NCBI RefSeq assembly: GCF_040655735.1
Contig: NZ_JBFAKK010000017.1
Span: 62,001 to 126,000 of the forward strand
Origin: Phytomonospora sp040655735
GTDB taxonomy: Bacteria; Actinomycetota; Actinomycetes; Mycobacteriales; Micromonosporaceae
DNA length: 64,000 nucleotides
Direction of reading: 5' to 3'
Made by a program: the position numbers and the translations under genes. Below, piece by piece: positions 50,776 through 59,273 of the stretch. The first letter of the stretch is position 1, and the number at the start of each line of letters is the position of its first letter. Under the pieces are notes generated by a model. That model ran no database searches, was not told the origin of the DNA, and saw nothing but the letters and a program-made list of their open reading frames with translations.

Positions 50776-52521
50776 GTGCGCAAGGTGTTGATCGCCAACC
50801 GGGGAGAGATCGCCGTCCGGGTCGCCAGGGCCTGCCGGGACGAGGGCCTGGACTCGGTCGCCGTCTACGCCGACTCCGACCGCGACGCGCCCCACGCCCG
50901 CCTCGCCGACGAGGCCTACGCCCTCGACGGCGACACCCCCGGCGACTCCTACCTGCGCATCGACAAGATCCTCGACGTGGCCGCGCGCTCGGGCGCCGAC
51001 TCCGTCCACCCCGGCTACGGCTTCCTCTCCGAGAACGCCGACTTCGCCCAGGCCGTCATCGAGGCCGGGCTCACCTGGATCGGCCCCACCCCGCAGGCCA
51101 TCCGCGACCTCGGCGACAAGGTCACCGCCCGCCACATCGCGCAGCGCGCCGGAGCCCCGCTGGTCCCCGGCACCTCCGAGCCGGTCAACGGCCACGAGGA
51201 GGTCGAGGCCTTCGCCGACGAGTTCGGGCTGCCGGTGGCCATCAAGGCCGCCTTCGGCGGTGGCGGGCGCGGCCTCAAGGTCGCCCGCACCCGCGAGGAG
51301 ATCCCCGAGCTCTACGCCTCGGCCGTCCGCGAGGCCGAGGTCGCCTTCGGGCGCGGCGAGTGCTTCGTCGAGCGCTACCTCGACCGCCCCCGTCACGTCG
51401 AGGCCCAGGTGCTGGCCGACACGCACGGCAACGTCATCGTCGTCGGCACCCGCGACTGCTCCCTCCAGCGCCGCCACCAGAAGCTCGTCGAGGAGGCCCC
51501 GGCGCCCTTCCTCACCGACGAGCAGCGCGCCACGATCCACAGCGCGGCCAAGGCGATCTGCGCCGAGGCGAAGTACCACGGCGCCGGGACGGTGGAGTTC
51601 CTCGTCGGCAACGACGGGACCATCTCCTTCCTGGAGGTCAACACGCGCCTCCAGGTGGAGCACCCGGTCACCGAGGAGACCGCGGGCGTCGACCTGGTCC
51701 GCGAGCAGTTCCGCATCGCGCGCGGGGAGACCGTCACCTTCGGCGAGGACCCCACCCCGCGCGGGCACTCCATCGAGTTCCGCATCAACGGCGAGGACCC
51801 GGGCCGGGGTTTCCTGCCCGCGCCGGGCGCGGTCACCACACTGACCCTGCCGACCGGGCCGGGCGTGCGCGTCGACGCCGGCATCGAGTCGGGCACCGTC
51901 ATCGGCGGCAACTTCGACTCGCTGCTGGCCAAGGTGATCATCACCGGCGCGACCCGCACCGAGGCGATCGAGCGGGCCCGCCGCGCGCTCGACGAGATGG
52001 TCGTCGACGGCATGGCCACCGCGCTGCCCTTCCACCGCGCGGTCCTGCGCGACGAGGCCTTCACCGACGAGCCCTTCCGCGTGCACACGCGCTGGATCGA
52101 GACCGAGTGGGTCAACGAGGTGCCGCCCTTCGCCGGCGCCGCGGAGGCCGAGGCGCCCGAGGAGCGCGAGACGGTCGTCGTCGAGGTGGGCGGCAAACGC
52201 GTCGAGGTGCGGCTCCCGGCGGGCTTCGGCGCGTCGGCGGCACCCGCCGCCAAGTCCGGTCCCCGCAAGGGCGGCGGCCGCAAGAAGGCCGCCGCGGCGG
52301 CTTCCGGCGACTCCCTCACCAGCCCCATGCAGGGGACTATCGTCAAGATCGCCGTCGAGGACGGACAGCAGGTCGCCGAGGGCGACACCGTGGTCGTCCT
52401 CGAGGCGATGAAGATGGAGCAGCCGCTCACCGCGCACAAGTCGGGCACGGTCACCGGGCTGGCCGCCAAGGTCGGCGACGTCGTGTCGTCGGGCGCCACG
52501 ATCTGCGAGATCAAGGAATAG
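50776..52521 (+). CDS. accA: Acyl-CoA carboxylase alpha subunit: biotin carboxylase plus biotin carrier domain
   Basis: 581 residues from GTG 50776. The biotin carboxylase (1-445) has VLIANRGEIAVRVARACRDEG, the ATP-grasp loop AIKAAFGGGGRGLK and EVNTRLQVEHPVTE. A linker rich in Lys, Ala and Gly leads to the biotinyl domain with EAMKMEQPL, biotin on Lys546. This is the AccA1/AccA3 form of actinomycetes, shared by acetyl- and propionyl-CoA carboxylases. Its usual neighbours accD, accE and maf are 24 kb away. Confidence 0.97.
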   Translation: MRKVLIANRGEIAVRVARACRDEGLDSVAVYADSDRDAPHARLADEAYALDGDTPGDSYLRIDKILDVAARSGADSVHPGYGFLSENADFAQAVIEAGLTWIGPTPQAIRDLGDKVTARHIAQRAGAPLVPGTSEPVNGHEEVEAFADEFGLPVAIKAAFGGGGRGLKVARTREEIPELYASAVREAEVAFGRGECFVERYLDRPRHVEAQVLADTHGNVIVVGTRDCSLQRRHQKLVEEAPAPFLTDEQRATIHSAAKAICAEAKYHGAGTVEFLVGNDGTISFLEVNTRLQVEHPVTEETAGVDLVREQFRIARGETVTFGEDPTPRGHSIEFRINGEDPGRGFLPAPGAVTTLTLPTGPGVRVDAGIESGTVIGGNFDSLLAKVIITGATRTEAIERARRALDEMVVDGMATALPFHRAVLRDEAFTDEPFRVHTRWIETEWVNEVPPFAGAAEAEAPEERETVVVEVGGKRVEVRLPAGFGASAAPAAKSGPRKGGGRKKAAAAASGDSLTSPMQGTIVKIAVEDGQQVAEGDTVVVLEAMKMEQPLTAHKSGTVTGLAAKVGDVVSSGATICEIKE

Positions 52522-52556
52522 GGCCCGCGGGCCGACTACGGGGGTTTTCAGACAAG

Positions 52557-53987
52557 ATGCGCTGGCTGCACGGCGAACCCGACTACGACCTGACCTACGC
52601 CGACGTGTTCATGGTGCCCAACCGCTCGTCGGTGGGCTCACGGCTCGACGTGGACCTGTCCACCGGGGACGGGACCGGCACGACCATCCCGATCATCGCG
52701 GCGAACATGACGGCGGTCTCGGGCCGGCGGATGGCCGAGACGCTCGCCCGTCGCGGAGGTCTGGCGGTCATCCCGCAGGACATCCCCGCCGACGTGGTCT
52801 CCGACGTCGTCGGCTGGGTCAAGCGGCGGCCGCTGGTGCACGACACCGCGCTGACGCTGCACCGCACCGACACCGTCTCCGACGCCCTGGCGCTGCTGTC
52901 GAAGCGCGCGCACGGCGCCGTGGTCGTCGTCGAGGACGGCAGGCCCGTCGGCGTGGTGACCGAGGCCGACTGCTCCGGGGTCGACCGCTTCACGCAGCTC
53001 CAGCAGATCGCGTCGAGCGACCTGGTGACCCTCCCGGCGTCGCTGGCGCCCGAGGAGGCCTTCGCCGAGCTGACCGCGCGCCGCCGCAAGCTCGCGCCGG
53101 TCGTCGACGCCGACGGCCGCCTCACCGGCATCCTCACCCGCGCCGCCGCGCTGCGCGCGACCCTCTACGAGCCCAACGTCGACTCCTCGTCGCGCCTGCG
53201 CGTCGCCGCGGCCGTCGGCATCAACGGCGATGTGGGCGCCAAGGCCCGCCGTCTGGTCGAGGCCGGCGTCGACGTGCTCGTCGTCGACACCGCGCACGGC
53301 CACCAGGACCGGATGCTGGACGCGCTGCGGCTGGTCCGCGAGGCCGCCCCGGACGTGCCGGTCGCCGCCGGGAACGTCGTCACCGGCGACGGCGTGGCCG
53401 ACCTCGTCGACGCCGGAGCCGACATCGTCAAGGTCGGCGTCGGGCCGGGCGCGATGTGCACGACCCGGATGATGACCGGCGTCGGGCGCCCGCAGTTCTC
53501 CGCCGTGCTCGAATGCGCCGCCGCCGCGCGCCGCCTCGGCCGCCACGTCTGGGCCGACGGGGGCGTGCGCCACCCGCGCGACGTCGCCCTCGCCCTCGCC
53601 GCCGGCGCCTCCAACGTCATGGTCGGCTCCTGGTTCGCCGGCACCTACGAATCACCAGGCGACATCCACCGCGACGCCGACGGCCGCTCCTACAAGGAGA
53701 ACTTCGGCATGGCCTCGGCCCGCGCGGTCCGCCTGCGCACCGCCGAGGACACCGCCTACGACCGGGCCCGCAAGGCCCTGTTCGAGGAGGGCATCTCCAC
53801 CTCGCGCATGTACCTCGACCCGCAGCGACCGGGCGTCGAGGACCTCCTCGACTCCATCGTCGCCGGCGTGCGCAGCGCCTGCACCTACGCGGGTGCGAGC
53901 AACCTCGCCGAGTTCGCCGAGCTGGCCATGGTCGGCGTGCAGAGCGCCGCCGGGTTCACCGAAGGGGCACCGCTCTCGGACTGGTGA
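52557..53987 (+). CDS. guaB1: GuaB1-type IMP dehydrogenase/GMP reductase family enzyme
   Basis: 476 residues from ATG 52557 (MRWLHGEPDYDLTYADVFMVPN). The TIM barrel is interrupted by a CBS pair (about 92-200). The catalytic Cys is in GVGPGAMCTTRMMTGVG and the nucleotide loop is DGGVRHPRDVALALAAGASNVMVGSWFAG. Mycobacterial GuaB1 was shown to be a GMP reductase rather than an IMP dehydrogenase, so purine salvage is the likely role. It follows accA by 35 bases. Confidence 0.94.
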   Translation: MRWLHGEPDYDLTYADVFMVPNRSSVGSRLDVDLSTGDGTGTTIPIIAANMTAVSGRRMAETLARRGGLAVIPQDIPADVVSDVVGWVKRRPLVHDTALTLHRTDTVSDALALLSKRAHGAVVVVEDGRPVGVVTEADCSGVDRFTQLQQIASSDLVTLPASLAPEEAFAELTARRRKLAPVVDADGRLTGILTRAAALRATLYEPNVDSSSRLRVAAAVGINGDVGAKARRLVEAGVDVLVVDTAHGHQDRMLDALRLVREAAPDVPVAAGNVVTGDGVADLVDAGADIVKVGVGPGAMCTTRMMTGVGRPQFSAVLECAAAARRLGRHVWADGGVRHPRDVALALAAGASNVMVGSWFAGTYESPGDIHRDADGRSYKENFGMASARAVRLRTAEDTAYDRARKALFEEGISTSRMYLDPQRPGVEDLLDSIVAGVRSACTYAGASNLAEFAELAMVGVQSAAGFTEGAPLSDW

Positions 53988-54045
53988 CCCCGGTGGCGGC
54001 GGGCCAATACCGTGTTCCCTCAAGCGAACACGGGGAGACAGCGGG

Positions 54046-55560
54046 ATGGCCCACGAGACCGAATGGCGCTGGACCCAATGGGGTCATGAGCGCCAGCAGA
54101 ACCGCAACATCGGCTACCTCAACGAGGAACTGGCCTTTCAGCGCCGCGCCAACCGGCGCACCCAGGATGCCATGCGGGCACAGCTCACCCGCCTGTCCGG
54201 CGACCTGAGCGGGCGCATCGACACCATCGGCCGCGCCCTCGACTCCTTCGTCGAGCTGTCCGACCTGCGCTTCGAACTCGCCGTCCACCAGCCCGCCGCG
54301 GCCGTGCGCGCGGCGGTGCGCGCCTACCTGGTCGCCGCCGCCGACAGCAGCGCCGTCGCGGCCGCCGAGCTGCCCGAGGCCACCGGCTACTGGCTGCGTC
54401 CGGCCGCGCTGGCGCTGTCGGCCCGCCTGACCGGCGACGGCTCCACCGCCCACCTCGCCGCCGCGCACGCCCTCGACCACCGCCGCACCGAGCTGTTCCT
54501 CGCCACCGCCCTGGCCGCCACCGGCCACCCCGACGCCGCCGCCGAACACCTCCCCCAGGCCGTCGGCGACTTCCACGGCGAACTCACCCGCGCGCAGCTC
54601 TCGCTGTGGCTGGGCTCCGTGCACGGCCACTTCGGGCGGACCGGGGACGACTTCCTCGACACCTGGATGCGCGAGCGGCTCGCGGGAGACGAGGACCCGG
54701 CCGCCAAGGCGGCCTGGGACGAGTTCGGCGCGAAGCGGCTCCACGTCACCCCGGTGACCGGCGCTCCACGGGCCGCGCATTTCGCCGCGAGGCTGGACCG
54801 GCTGCGCGCCTTCTGCGTCGAGTCCATGGCCGCCGCTCCCCCGAAGGGCCGCGAGGAGCTGTTCTCCCTGATCGAGGACCTCGTCGACGAGGGCACGCCC
54901 CTGGAGGCGCCGCTGCTGCGCCGGTCGCTGGAGCTGCGCCGCCAGATCGAGGAGCGCACGACCCAGCCCATGCCCGTCGAACACTTCGACGACCCCGCCG
55001 GGACCGTCGACGCCGTACTGGCCGGCGTCGCCGCCGGGGACGACCCGGCCGCCCGGGCACGGGCGATCACGGTGGGGGCGCCGCGCCTGCTGGCCATGTC
55101 GGAAAGGCTGCGCGCCGAGGCGACACTCCCCTTCGGCGAGAACACCCGCCAGGTCCGCCGAGCCGGCGTGACCCTGACCGTCAGCGCCATGGACACCCAC
55201 ACCGACGTCAGCGCGCTGCGCCCGGAGGTCGAGCGACGCCACCCGCGACCCGACCCGGTGCGCTGGGCACTGGCCGCGCTCGGCATGGCCGTGCTCGCGC
55301 TGGCCCTGACCTACCCCGTCCCGGGCCTGGCGATCCTGCTCGCGGCGGCCGCGATCGGGCTGGGCGTGAAGTGGTTCGCCGTCCGCAAGGCCGCCACCGA
55401 GACCGACGGCACCGTCGCCTACGTCATGAAGGCGCTGGAGAAGGACGTCGCCGCGGCCCACAAGGCGCTGATCGACCGGCGCGAACAGGCCGCCCTGGCC
55501 GCCACCGAGGCCGAGAGAGCGCACCGCGAACTCGCCGAGCTGCTCGGCGGGAAACAGTGA
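54046..55560 (+). CDS. Large coiled-coil membrane protein of unknown function
   Basis: 504 residues from ATG 54046. The N-terminal part is charged and helical (EWRWTQWGHERQQNRNIGYLNEELAFQRRANRRTQDAMRAQL). A central alpha-helical region resembles repeats. Two membrane helices lie near the C-terminus (about 407-440, WALAALGMAVLALALTYPVPGLAILLAAAAIGLGVKWF), followed by a coiled coil ending HRELAELLGGKQ. I recognise no family. Its stop is two bases from the convergent acyltransferase stop. Confidence 0.78.
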   Translation: MAHETEWRWTQWGHERQQNRNIGYLNEELAFQRRANRRTQDAMRAQLTRLSGDLSGRIDTIGRALDSFVELSDLRFELAVHQPAAAVRAAVRAYLVAAADSSAVAAAELPEATGYWLRPAALALSARLTGDGSTAHLAAAHALDHRRTELFLATALAATGHPDAAAEHLPQAVGDFHGELTRAQLSLWLGSVHGHFGRTGDDFLDTWMRERLAGDEDPAAKAAWDEFGAKRLHVTPVTGAPRAAHFAARLDRLRAFCVESMAAAPPKGREELFSLIEDLVDEGTPLEAPLLRRSLELRRQIEERTTQPMPVEHFDDPAGTVDAVLAGVAAGDDPAARARAITVGAPRLLAMSERLRAEATLPFGENTRQVRRAGVTLTVSAMDTHTDVSALRPEVERRHPRPDPVRWALAALGMAVLALALTYPVPGLAILLAAAAIGLGVKWFAVRKAATETDGTVAYVMKALEKDVAAAHKALIDRREQAALAATEAERAHRELAELLGGKQ

Positions 55561-55562
55561 GC

Positions 55563-56153
55563 TCAGGCGAGCGCGAGGCGCCCGTCGGTCTCGGTGTAGG
55601 CCTCGTCGGTGACCGGGCAGCGCCACGTGCCCTCGCCGTCGGCCACCAGGGGGCGTCCGGCGCGGCCGACCCAGCGGTGGAAGCGCGCGGGGTTGCCGAT
55701 CACGAGGGCGAAGTCGGGGACGTCGCGGGTCACCACGGCGCCGGCGCCGACGATCGCGAAACGGCCGATCGTCACACCCGCGACCACGACCGTGCGCGCG
55801 CCCAGGGCCGCGCCCTCGCGGACGGTGACGCCGGTGGCCTCCCAGTCGTCGCCGCCCTTGAGCTCGCCGTCGGGCGTGACGGCGCGCGGGTACTGGTCGT
55901 TGGTGAGGATGACGCCGGGGCCGAGGAAGACGCCGGCCTCCAGGTGCGCGGGCTCGAAGACCTGCGCCAGGTTCTGGATCTTGCAGCGGTCGCCGACCTG
56001 CACGCCGGGCCCGATGTAGGCGGAGCGGCCGATGACGCAGTCGCGCCCGATGACGGCGTTCTCGCGGATCTGGGTGAGGTGCCAGACTTTAGTACCCTCG
56101 CCGATAACGGCACGGGGGTCGACGTCGGTGCTCTCAGCGATCGTTACAGCCAC
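55563..56153 (-). CDS. Hexapeptide-repeat (left-handed beta-helix) acyltransferase
   Basis: 196 residues from GTG 56153. Repeats of the V-I-G-x-x pattern fill the N-terminal two thirds (VDPRAVIGEGTKVWHLTQIRENAVIGRDCVIGRSAYIGPGVQVGDRCKIQNLAQVFEPAHLEAGVFLGPGVILTND). It resembles WlbB/WbpD-type N-acetyltransferases of amino-sugar pathways. A C-terminal CxxT...extension (WRCPVTDEAYTET) is extra. Confidence 0.88.
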   Translation of the reverse strand: MAVTIAESTDVDPRAVIGEGTKVWHLTQIRENAVIGRDCVIGRSAYIGPGVQVGDRCKIQNLAQVFEPAHLEAGVFLGPGVILTNDQYPRAVTPDGELKGGDDWEATGVTVREGAALGARTVVVAGVTIGRFAIVGAGAVVTRDVPDFALVIGNPARFHRWVGRAGRPLVADGEGTWRCPVTDEAYTETDGRLALA

Positions 56154-56290
56154 GCGGCGACGATACAGCCCGTCGCGTCACACGGTGAGAGCACGATGGG
56201 GCGACCCCGCACGGCCAAGCGCGACCACATAGTCTCTATGACGTTCACGACACAGATCTGACCGCGAGATCTCAATACCTGGAGGACGCC

Positions 56291-57205
56291 GTGGGCCGCC
56301 ACAGCTCTGAAGAGGATGGCGCGCAGCCGGACGCACTCGACGCCGACGGCACGCCTGAACGCGACCGTGAGGCCGACGAGTTCTGGGACCTGGTCAACGT
56401 CGATCCGGTGGAGATCGCGCTGAGCAAGGGCGTCGGGTACACCCTGCGCGCCTACGTCACCGTCGAGAGCGCCGCCGACGAGGACGAAGAGGTCGAAGAG
56501 GCCGTCGAGGAGGACGAGGAGTCGCCGACCGAGACCGAAGAGGTCGAGGCCGCCGACGCCGAGGACACCGAGTCGGACGAGGACGACGACGAGCCCCGTA
56601 AGAAGGGCAAGGACGTCAAGGCCTCCGACGACGCCGACGAGGACGAAGAGCTCGAAGAGGAAGAAGAAGAGGAGATCGTCGTCGCGGCCCCCAAGGCCGA
56701 GATCGCCGAACTCGACATCGACGAGGCCCCCCGCTTCCTCACCGCCGACGGCAAGCTGCTGCTCTTCGAGACCCCCGAGCTGCTGACCGCCTTCGTGCGC
56801 GAGAACCACGACCACGACCTCGCCGACCTCGACAAGTGGGACGAGGTCGTCGCCAAGATCAAGCCCGAGTGGGTCGTACCCGGCGAAGAGGACTCCTACG
56901 AGCTCGACCTGGTCGTCGAGAACCTGCGCGGCGGCCACGACGTGTGGGACCACGACCTCATCATCTCCGCCGGTGAACTGGCCCGCGACCTGGGCTACGC
57001 GCTCCACCTGAAGTCGGTGCTCACCGCCCTCGCACCCGGCTCCCCCATCGACGATCTCGACGATGCCCTGCGCGCCGTCGAAGCCGGGGGGTTCGGGGGA
57101 TTCTTCGCCAAGCGCCGTCTCCGTAAAATCGGGGCACAGCAGGCATCTCTGGCGTGGAGGTCCATCATCGGCAAGATATCTGCCGCAGTGGACTGGCGGA
57201 AGTAG
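56291..57205 (+). CDS. Acidic protein of unknown function, first gene of the IS110-like operon
   Basis: 304 residues from GTG 56291, with GGAGG six bases upstream. Residues about 60-135 are almost all Glu, Asp and Lys, a long disordered acidic segment. The C-terminal 170 residues are folded-looking (APRFLTADGKLLLFETPELLTAFVRENHDHDL, then DLVVENLRGGHDVWDHDLII). Upstream of the IS110-like gene by 53 bases on the same strand. No family is recognised. Confidence 0.8.
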   Translation: MGRHSSEEDGAQPDALDADGTPERDREADEFWDLVNVDPVEIALSKGVGYTLRAYVTVESAADEDEEVEEAVEEDEESPTETEEVEAADAEDTESDEDDDEPRKKGKDVKASDDADEDEELEEEEEEEIVVAAPKAEIAELDIDEAPRFLTADGKLLLFETPELLTAFVRENHDHDLADLDKWDEVVAKIKPEWVVPGEEDSYELDLVVENLRGGHDVWDHDLIISAGELARDLGYALHLKSVLTALAPGSPIDDLDDALRAVEAGGFGGFFAKRRLRKIGAQQASLAWRSIIGKISAAVDWRK

Positions 57206-57258
57206 CACTCTTCGGGGGAGCATCGGGACGGACCGTACGACTGGAGGGAGCAGACAGC

Positions 57259-58872
57259 GTGCGCATCTACTGTGGACTCGCCACGGCCGGGCATGCGTCT
57301 TTCGCCGCGATCGTGGACGACGCCGGGCGTGCCATCGCCGTCGCCGCGCTTGACGAGGACGGACCACGCGCGTACACCGCGCTGTGCCAGCTGCTGGCCG
57401 CCCACGGCGGCGACCGGTACACGCCGATCGCCACCGACGACGGGTCGGGCACGACGCCACAGCTGTGCACCGCGGCAGGACACCCCGTCACGGTCACCGA
57501 CGAGGAGATCATCGGCCGCTTCACGCGCGACGACCCCGCGGCCCGCCAGCCAGGCGCACAACGCGCCCTGGCCGCCGCGCGGGCCCTTCAGACCGGCGCG
57601 GTCACCGCCATCGCCGGCGGCGCCGTCCGCAACCTCGCACGCCTGCGCCCGCTCCTGTGCTCCGCCGCCGCGCTCGCCGCCGGCCGCGCCACCGCCGTGT
57701 CGACGCTGCGCGGAGTCCTCCGCGAGCTCTACCCGGCGGCCCTGCGCGCCTTCGACGACCCCGGCGCGCCCCGCCCCCTCGCCGTCCTCGACGCGCTCCC
57801 CGAGCCCGCCGCGGCCGCCTACTGCCGGGAGGACGAGGTCGCACACGAGCTCGCCACCGCCGGCCTGCCCGACACCACCGGCGTCATCGTCGCCCTGCGC
57901 ACCGCCGCCGCCGAGTACGCGCCGAGCCGCCGTTCCGGCGACGACGCGACCCGGGCCACCGTCCGAACGGCCGTGCAGGCCGTCCGTGTCTACGACGACG
58001 GCCTCAAAGGCCTCGCCGAGGCCCTGACCGAGCGTTTGAAGCAGAGCGGCGCCAGAGGGCAGACCAGAACGCGCGGGGAGACGCCGGGCGTCGACCTGCC
58101 CGCCATGCCCGAGGAGCGCGGCAAGCGCAGGACCATACCGGCCCAGCGCATCACCGTGCCCCCCGCCGCCGTACCCGAACCCCCGCAGCAGGCGGCACCG
58201 CAGCCGCCGGTGGCGCCCCCCGTGCCGCCTTCGCGGCCCGCGCCCTCCGTCGAGGAGTCCCGCAGCTCGAAGATCACGTCGCTGCCGACCCGCCGCAGCG
58301 CCCGCGCCAAGAGCGACAGCGGCGGCTTCCCGCAGATGCCCGAGCCGCCCGTCTTCAACGAGGGCGCCACCTCCGCGCAACCCGTGCTCCCCCCGCACGC
58401 GGAGCCGGAAACGGTTCCCGCCGGGCTGAAGCTCCCGCCGCCCAACAACATCGCGCCGCCCCCCGTGCGGCCCGCGCCCCCCGTCCCCGAGATCGACGGC
58501 GACAACGACGAAGGCCTCACGATCTTCGCGCAGGCCAAGTCGGCCTGGTTCACCGGCGTGAACGAGGACGAGGAGCCCACCGCGCTCGACTGGTCCATGC
58601 CGACCGACGAAGCCTGGCGCAGCGCGCAGAAGACGGTCACCCCGTCCACCGGAGAGGCCACCGCCAAGGGCCTCCCCCGCCGCGTCCCCCAGGCCAACCT
58701 CGTCCCCGGCTCGGCGCTGCCCGAAGACCCCGGACCCATCGCCATCGAACGCGACCCGCAACTCATCGCCGCCAACACCGCCGGCTACTTCCGCGGCTGG
58801 AACCGCGCCCGCCGCGACGCCGTGGACGCGGCCCCGGTGGGAGCCAACGGATCGACGGTGCGCTTACTGTGA
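57259..58872 (+). CDS. IS110-transposase-like protein fused to a conservon kinase-type C-terminal tail
   Basis: 537 residues from GTG 57259, with GGAGGG upstream. The N-terminal 260 residues follow the IS110 (DEDD) transposase order: VRIYCGLATAGHASFAAIVDDAGRAIAVAAL, PIATDDGSGTTPQLCTAAGHPVTV, and the late helix VSTLRGVLRELYPAALRAFDDPGAPRPLAVLDALPEP. The first catalytic Asp (IS110: CGxD) is Ala here and the usual KTDxxDA is missing, so it should be catalytically dead. A Pro-rich linker leads to AKSAWFTGVNEDEEP, KGLPRRVPQANLVPG and RDPQLIAANTAGYFRGW, the tail shared with both conservon kinases in this window. It overlaps the roadblock gene (GTGA). A domesticated transposase fold in a signalling module is the best reading. 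Confidence 0.8.
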   Translation: MRIYCGLATAGHASFAAIVDDAGRAIAVAALDEDGPRAYTALCQLLAAHGGDRYTPIATDDGSGTTPQLCTAAGHPVTVTDEEIIGRFTRDDPAARQPGAQRALAAARALQTGAVTAIAGGAVRNLARLRPLLCSAAALAAGRATAVSTLRGVLRELYPAALRAFDDPGAPRPLAVLDALPEPAAAAYCREDEVAHELATAGLPDTTGVIVALRTAAAEYAPSRRSGDDATRATVRTAVQAVRVYDDGLKGLAEALTERLKQSGARGQTRTRGETPGVDLPAMPEERGKRRTIPAQRITVPPAAVPEPPQQAAPQPPVAPPVPPSRPAPSVEESRSSKITSLPTRRSARAKSDSGGFPQMPEPPVFNEGATSAQPVLPPHAEPETVPAGLKLPPPNNIAPPPVRPAPPVPEIDGDNDEGLTIFAQAKSAWFTGVNEDEEPTALDWSMPTDEAWRSAQKTVTPSTGEATAKGLPRRVPQANLVPGSALPEDPGPIAIERDPQLIAANTAGYFRGWNRARRDAVDAAPVGANGSTVRLL

Positions 58873-59273
58873 CGAACCTAGGTGTATACGAGCGAAGCCT
58901 GAGCATGCTGCTCGCCTCGCTGGTGGCCCGGACACCCGGACTCACACACGCCGTGCTCGTCTCGGCCGAAGGCGTCCCACTCGCCATGTCGCACGGCCTG
59001 CCGCTGGAGCGCGCCTCGCAGCTGTCGTCCATCGGGGCGGGCCTGCTGTCCATCGGCGACGGCGCCGGGCAGGTCATGACGACCGGTCACACCCACCAGG
59101 TGATGGTGGAGATGGCGGAGGGAATCCTGCTGACCGCGCCCGTCGGACCGGCGATCTCGCTGACCCTGCTCGCGGTGACCGAGTGCAACCGGGAACTGCT
59201 CGGGTACGAGATCGGGCAGTTCACGACCCAGGTCGGGCCGCTGCTGGACGAGGCGCTGGGCGGCGGGCGGTAA
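58869..59273 (+). CDS. Roadblock/LC7 protein coupled to the IS110-like gene
   Basis: 134 residues from GTG 58869 (VTNLGVYERSLSMLLASLVAR). Roadblock core: THAVLVSAEGVPLAMSHGLPLERASQLSSIGAGLLSIGDGAGQVMTTGHTHQVMVEMAEGILLTAPVGPAISLTLLAV. The start overlaps the IS110-like stop by four bases (GTGA), the same coupling the other roadblock genes have with their kinases. It may bind the upstream protein. The reverse strand of this gene carries the open extension of the GNAT frame. Confidence 0.92.
   Translation: MTNLGVYERSLSMLLASLVARTPGLTHAVLVSAEGVPLAMSHGLPLERASQLSSIGAGLLSIGDGAGQVMTTGHTHQVMVEMAEGILLTAPVGPAISLTLLAVTECNRELLGYEIGQFTTQVGPLLDEALGGGR

Noticed and set aside
53956..55626. 556-codon minus-strand frame
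   Set aside because: Antisense to the coiled-coil membrane protein, whose forward frame has normal composition, helices and a start site.
57259..58872. Live insertion sequence of the IS110 family
   Set aside because: Catalytic Asp is replaced, the C-terminal half is a signalling-type tail, the start and stop are coupled to neighbours and no flanking repeats are visible.
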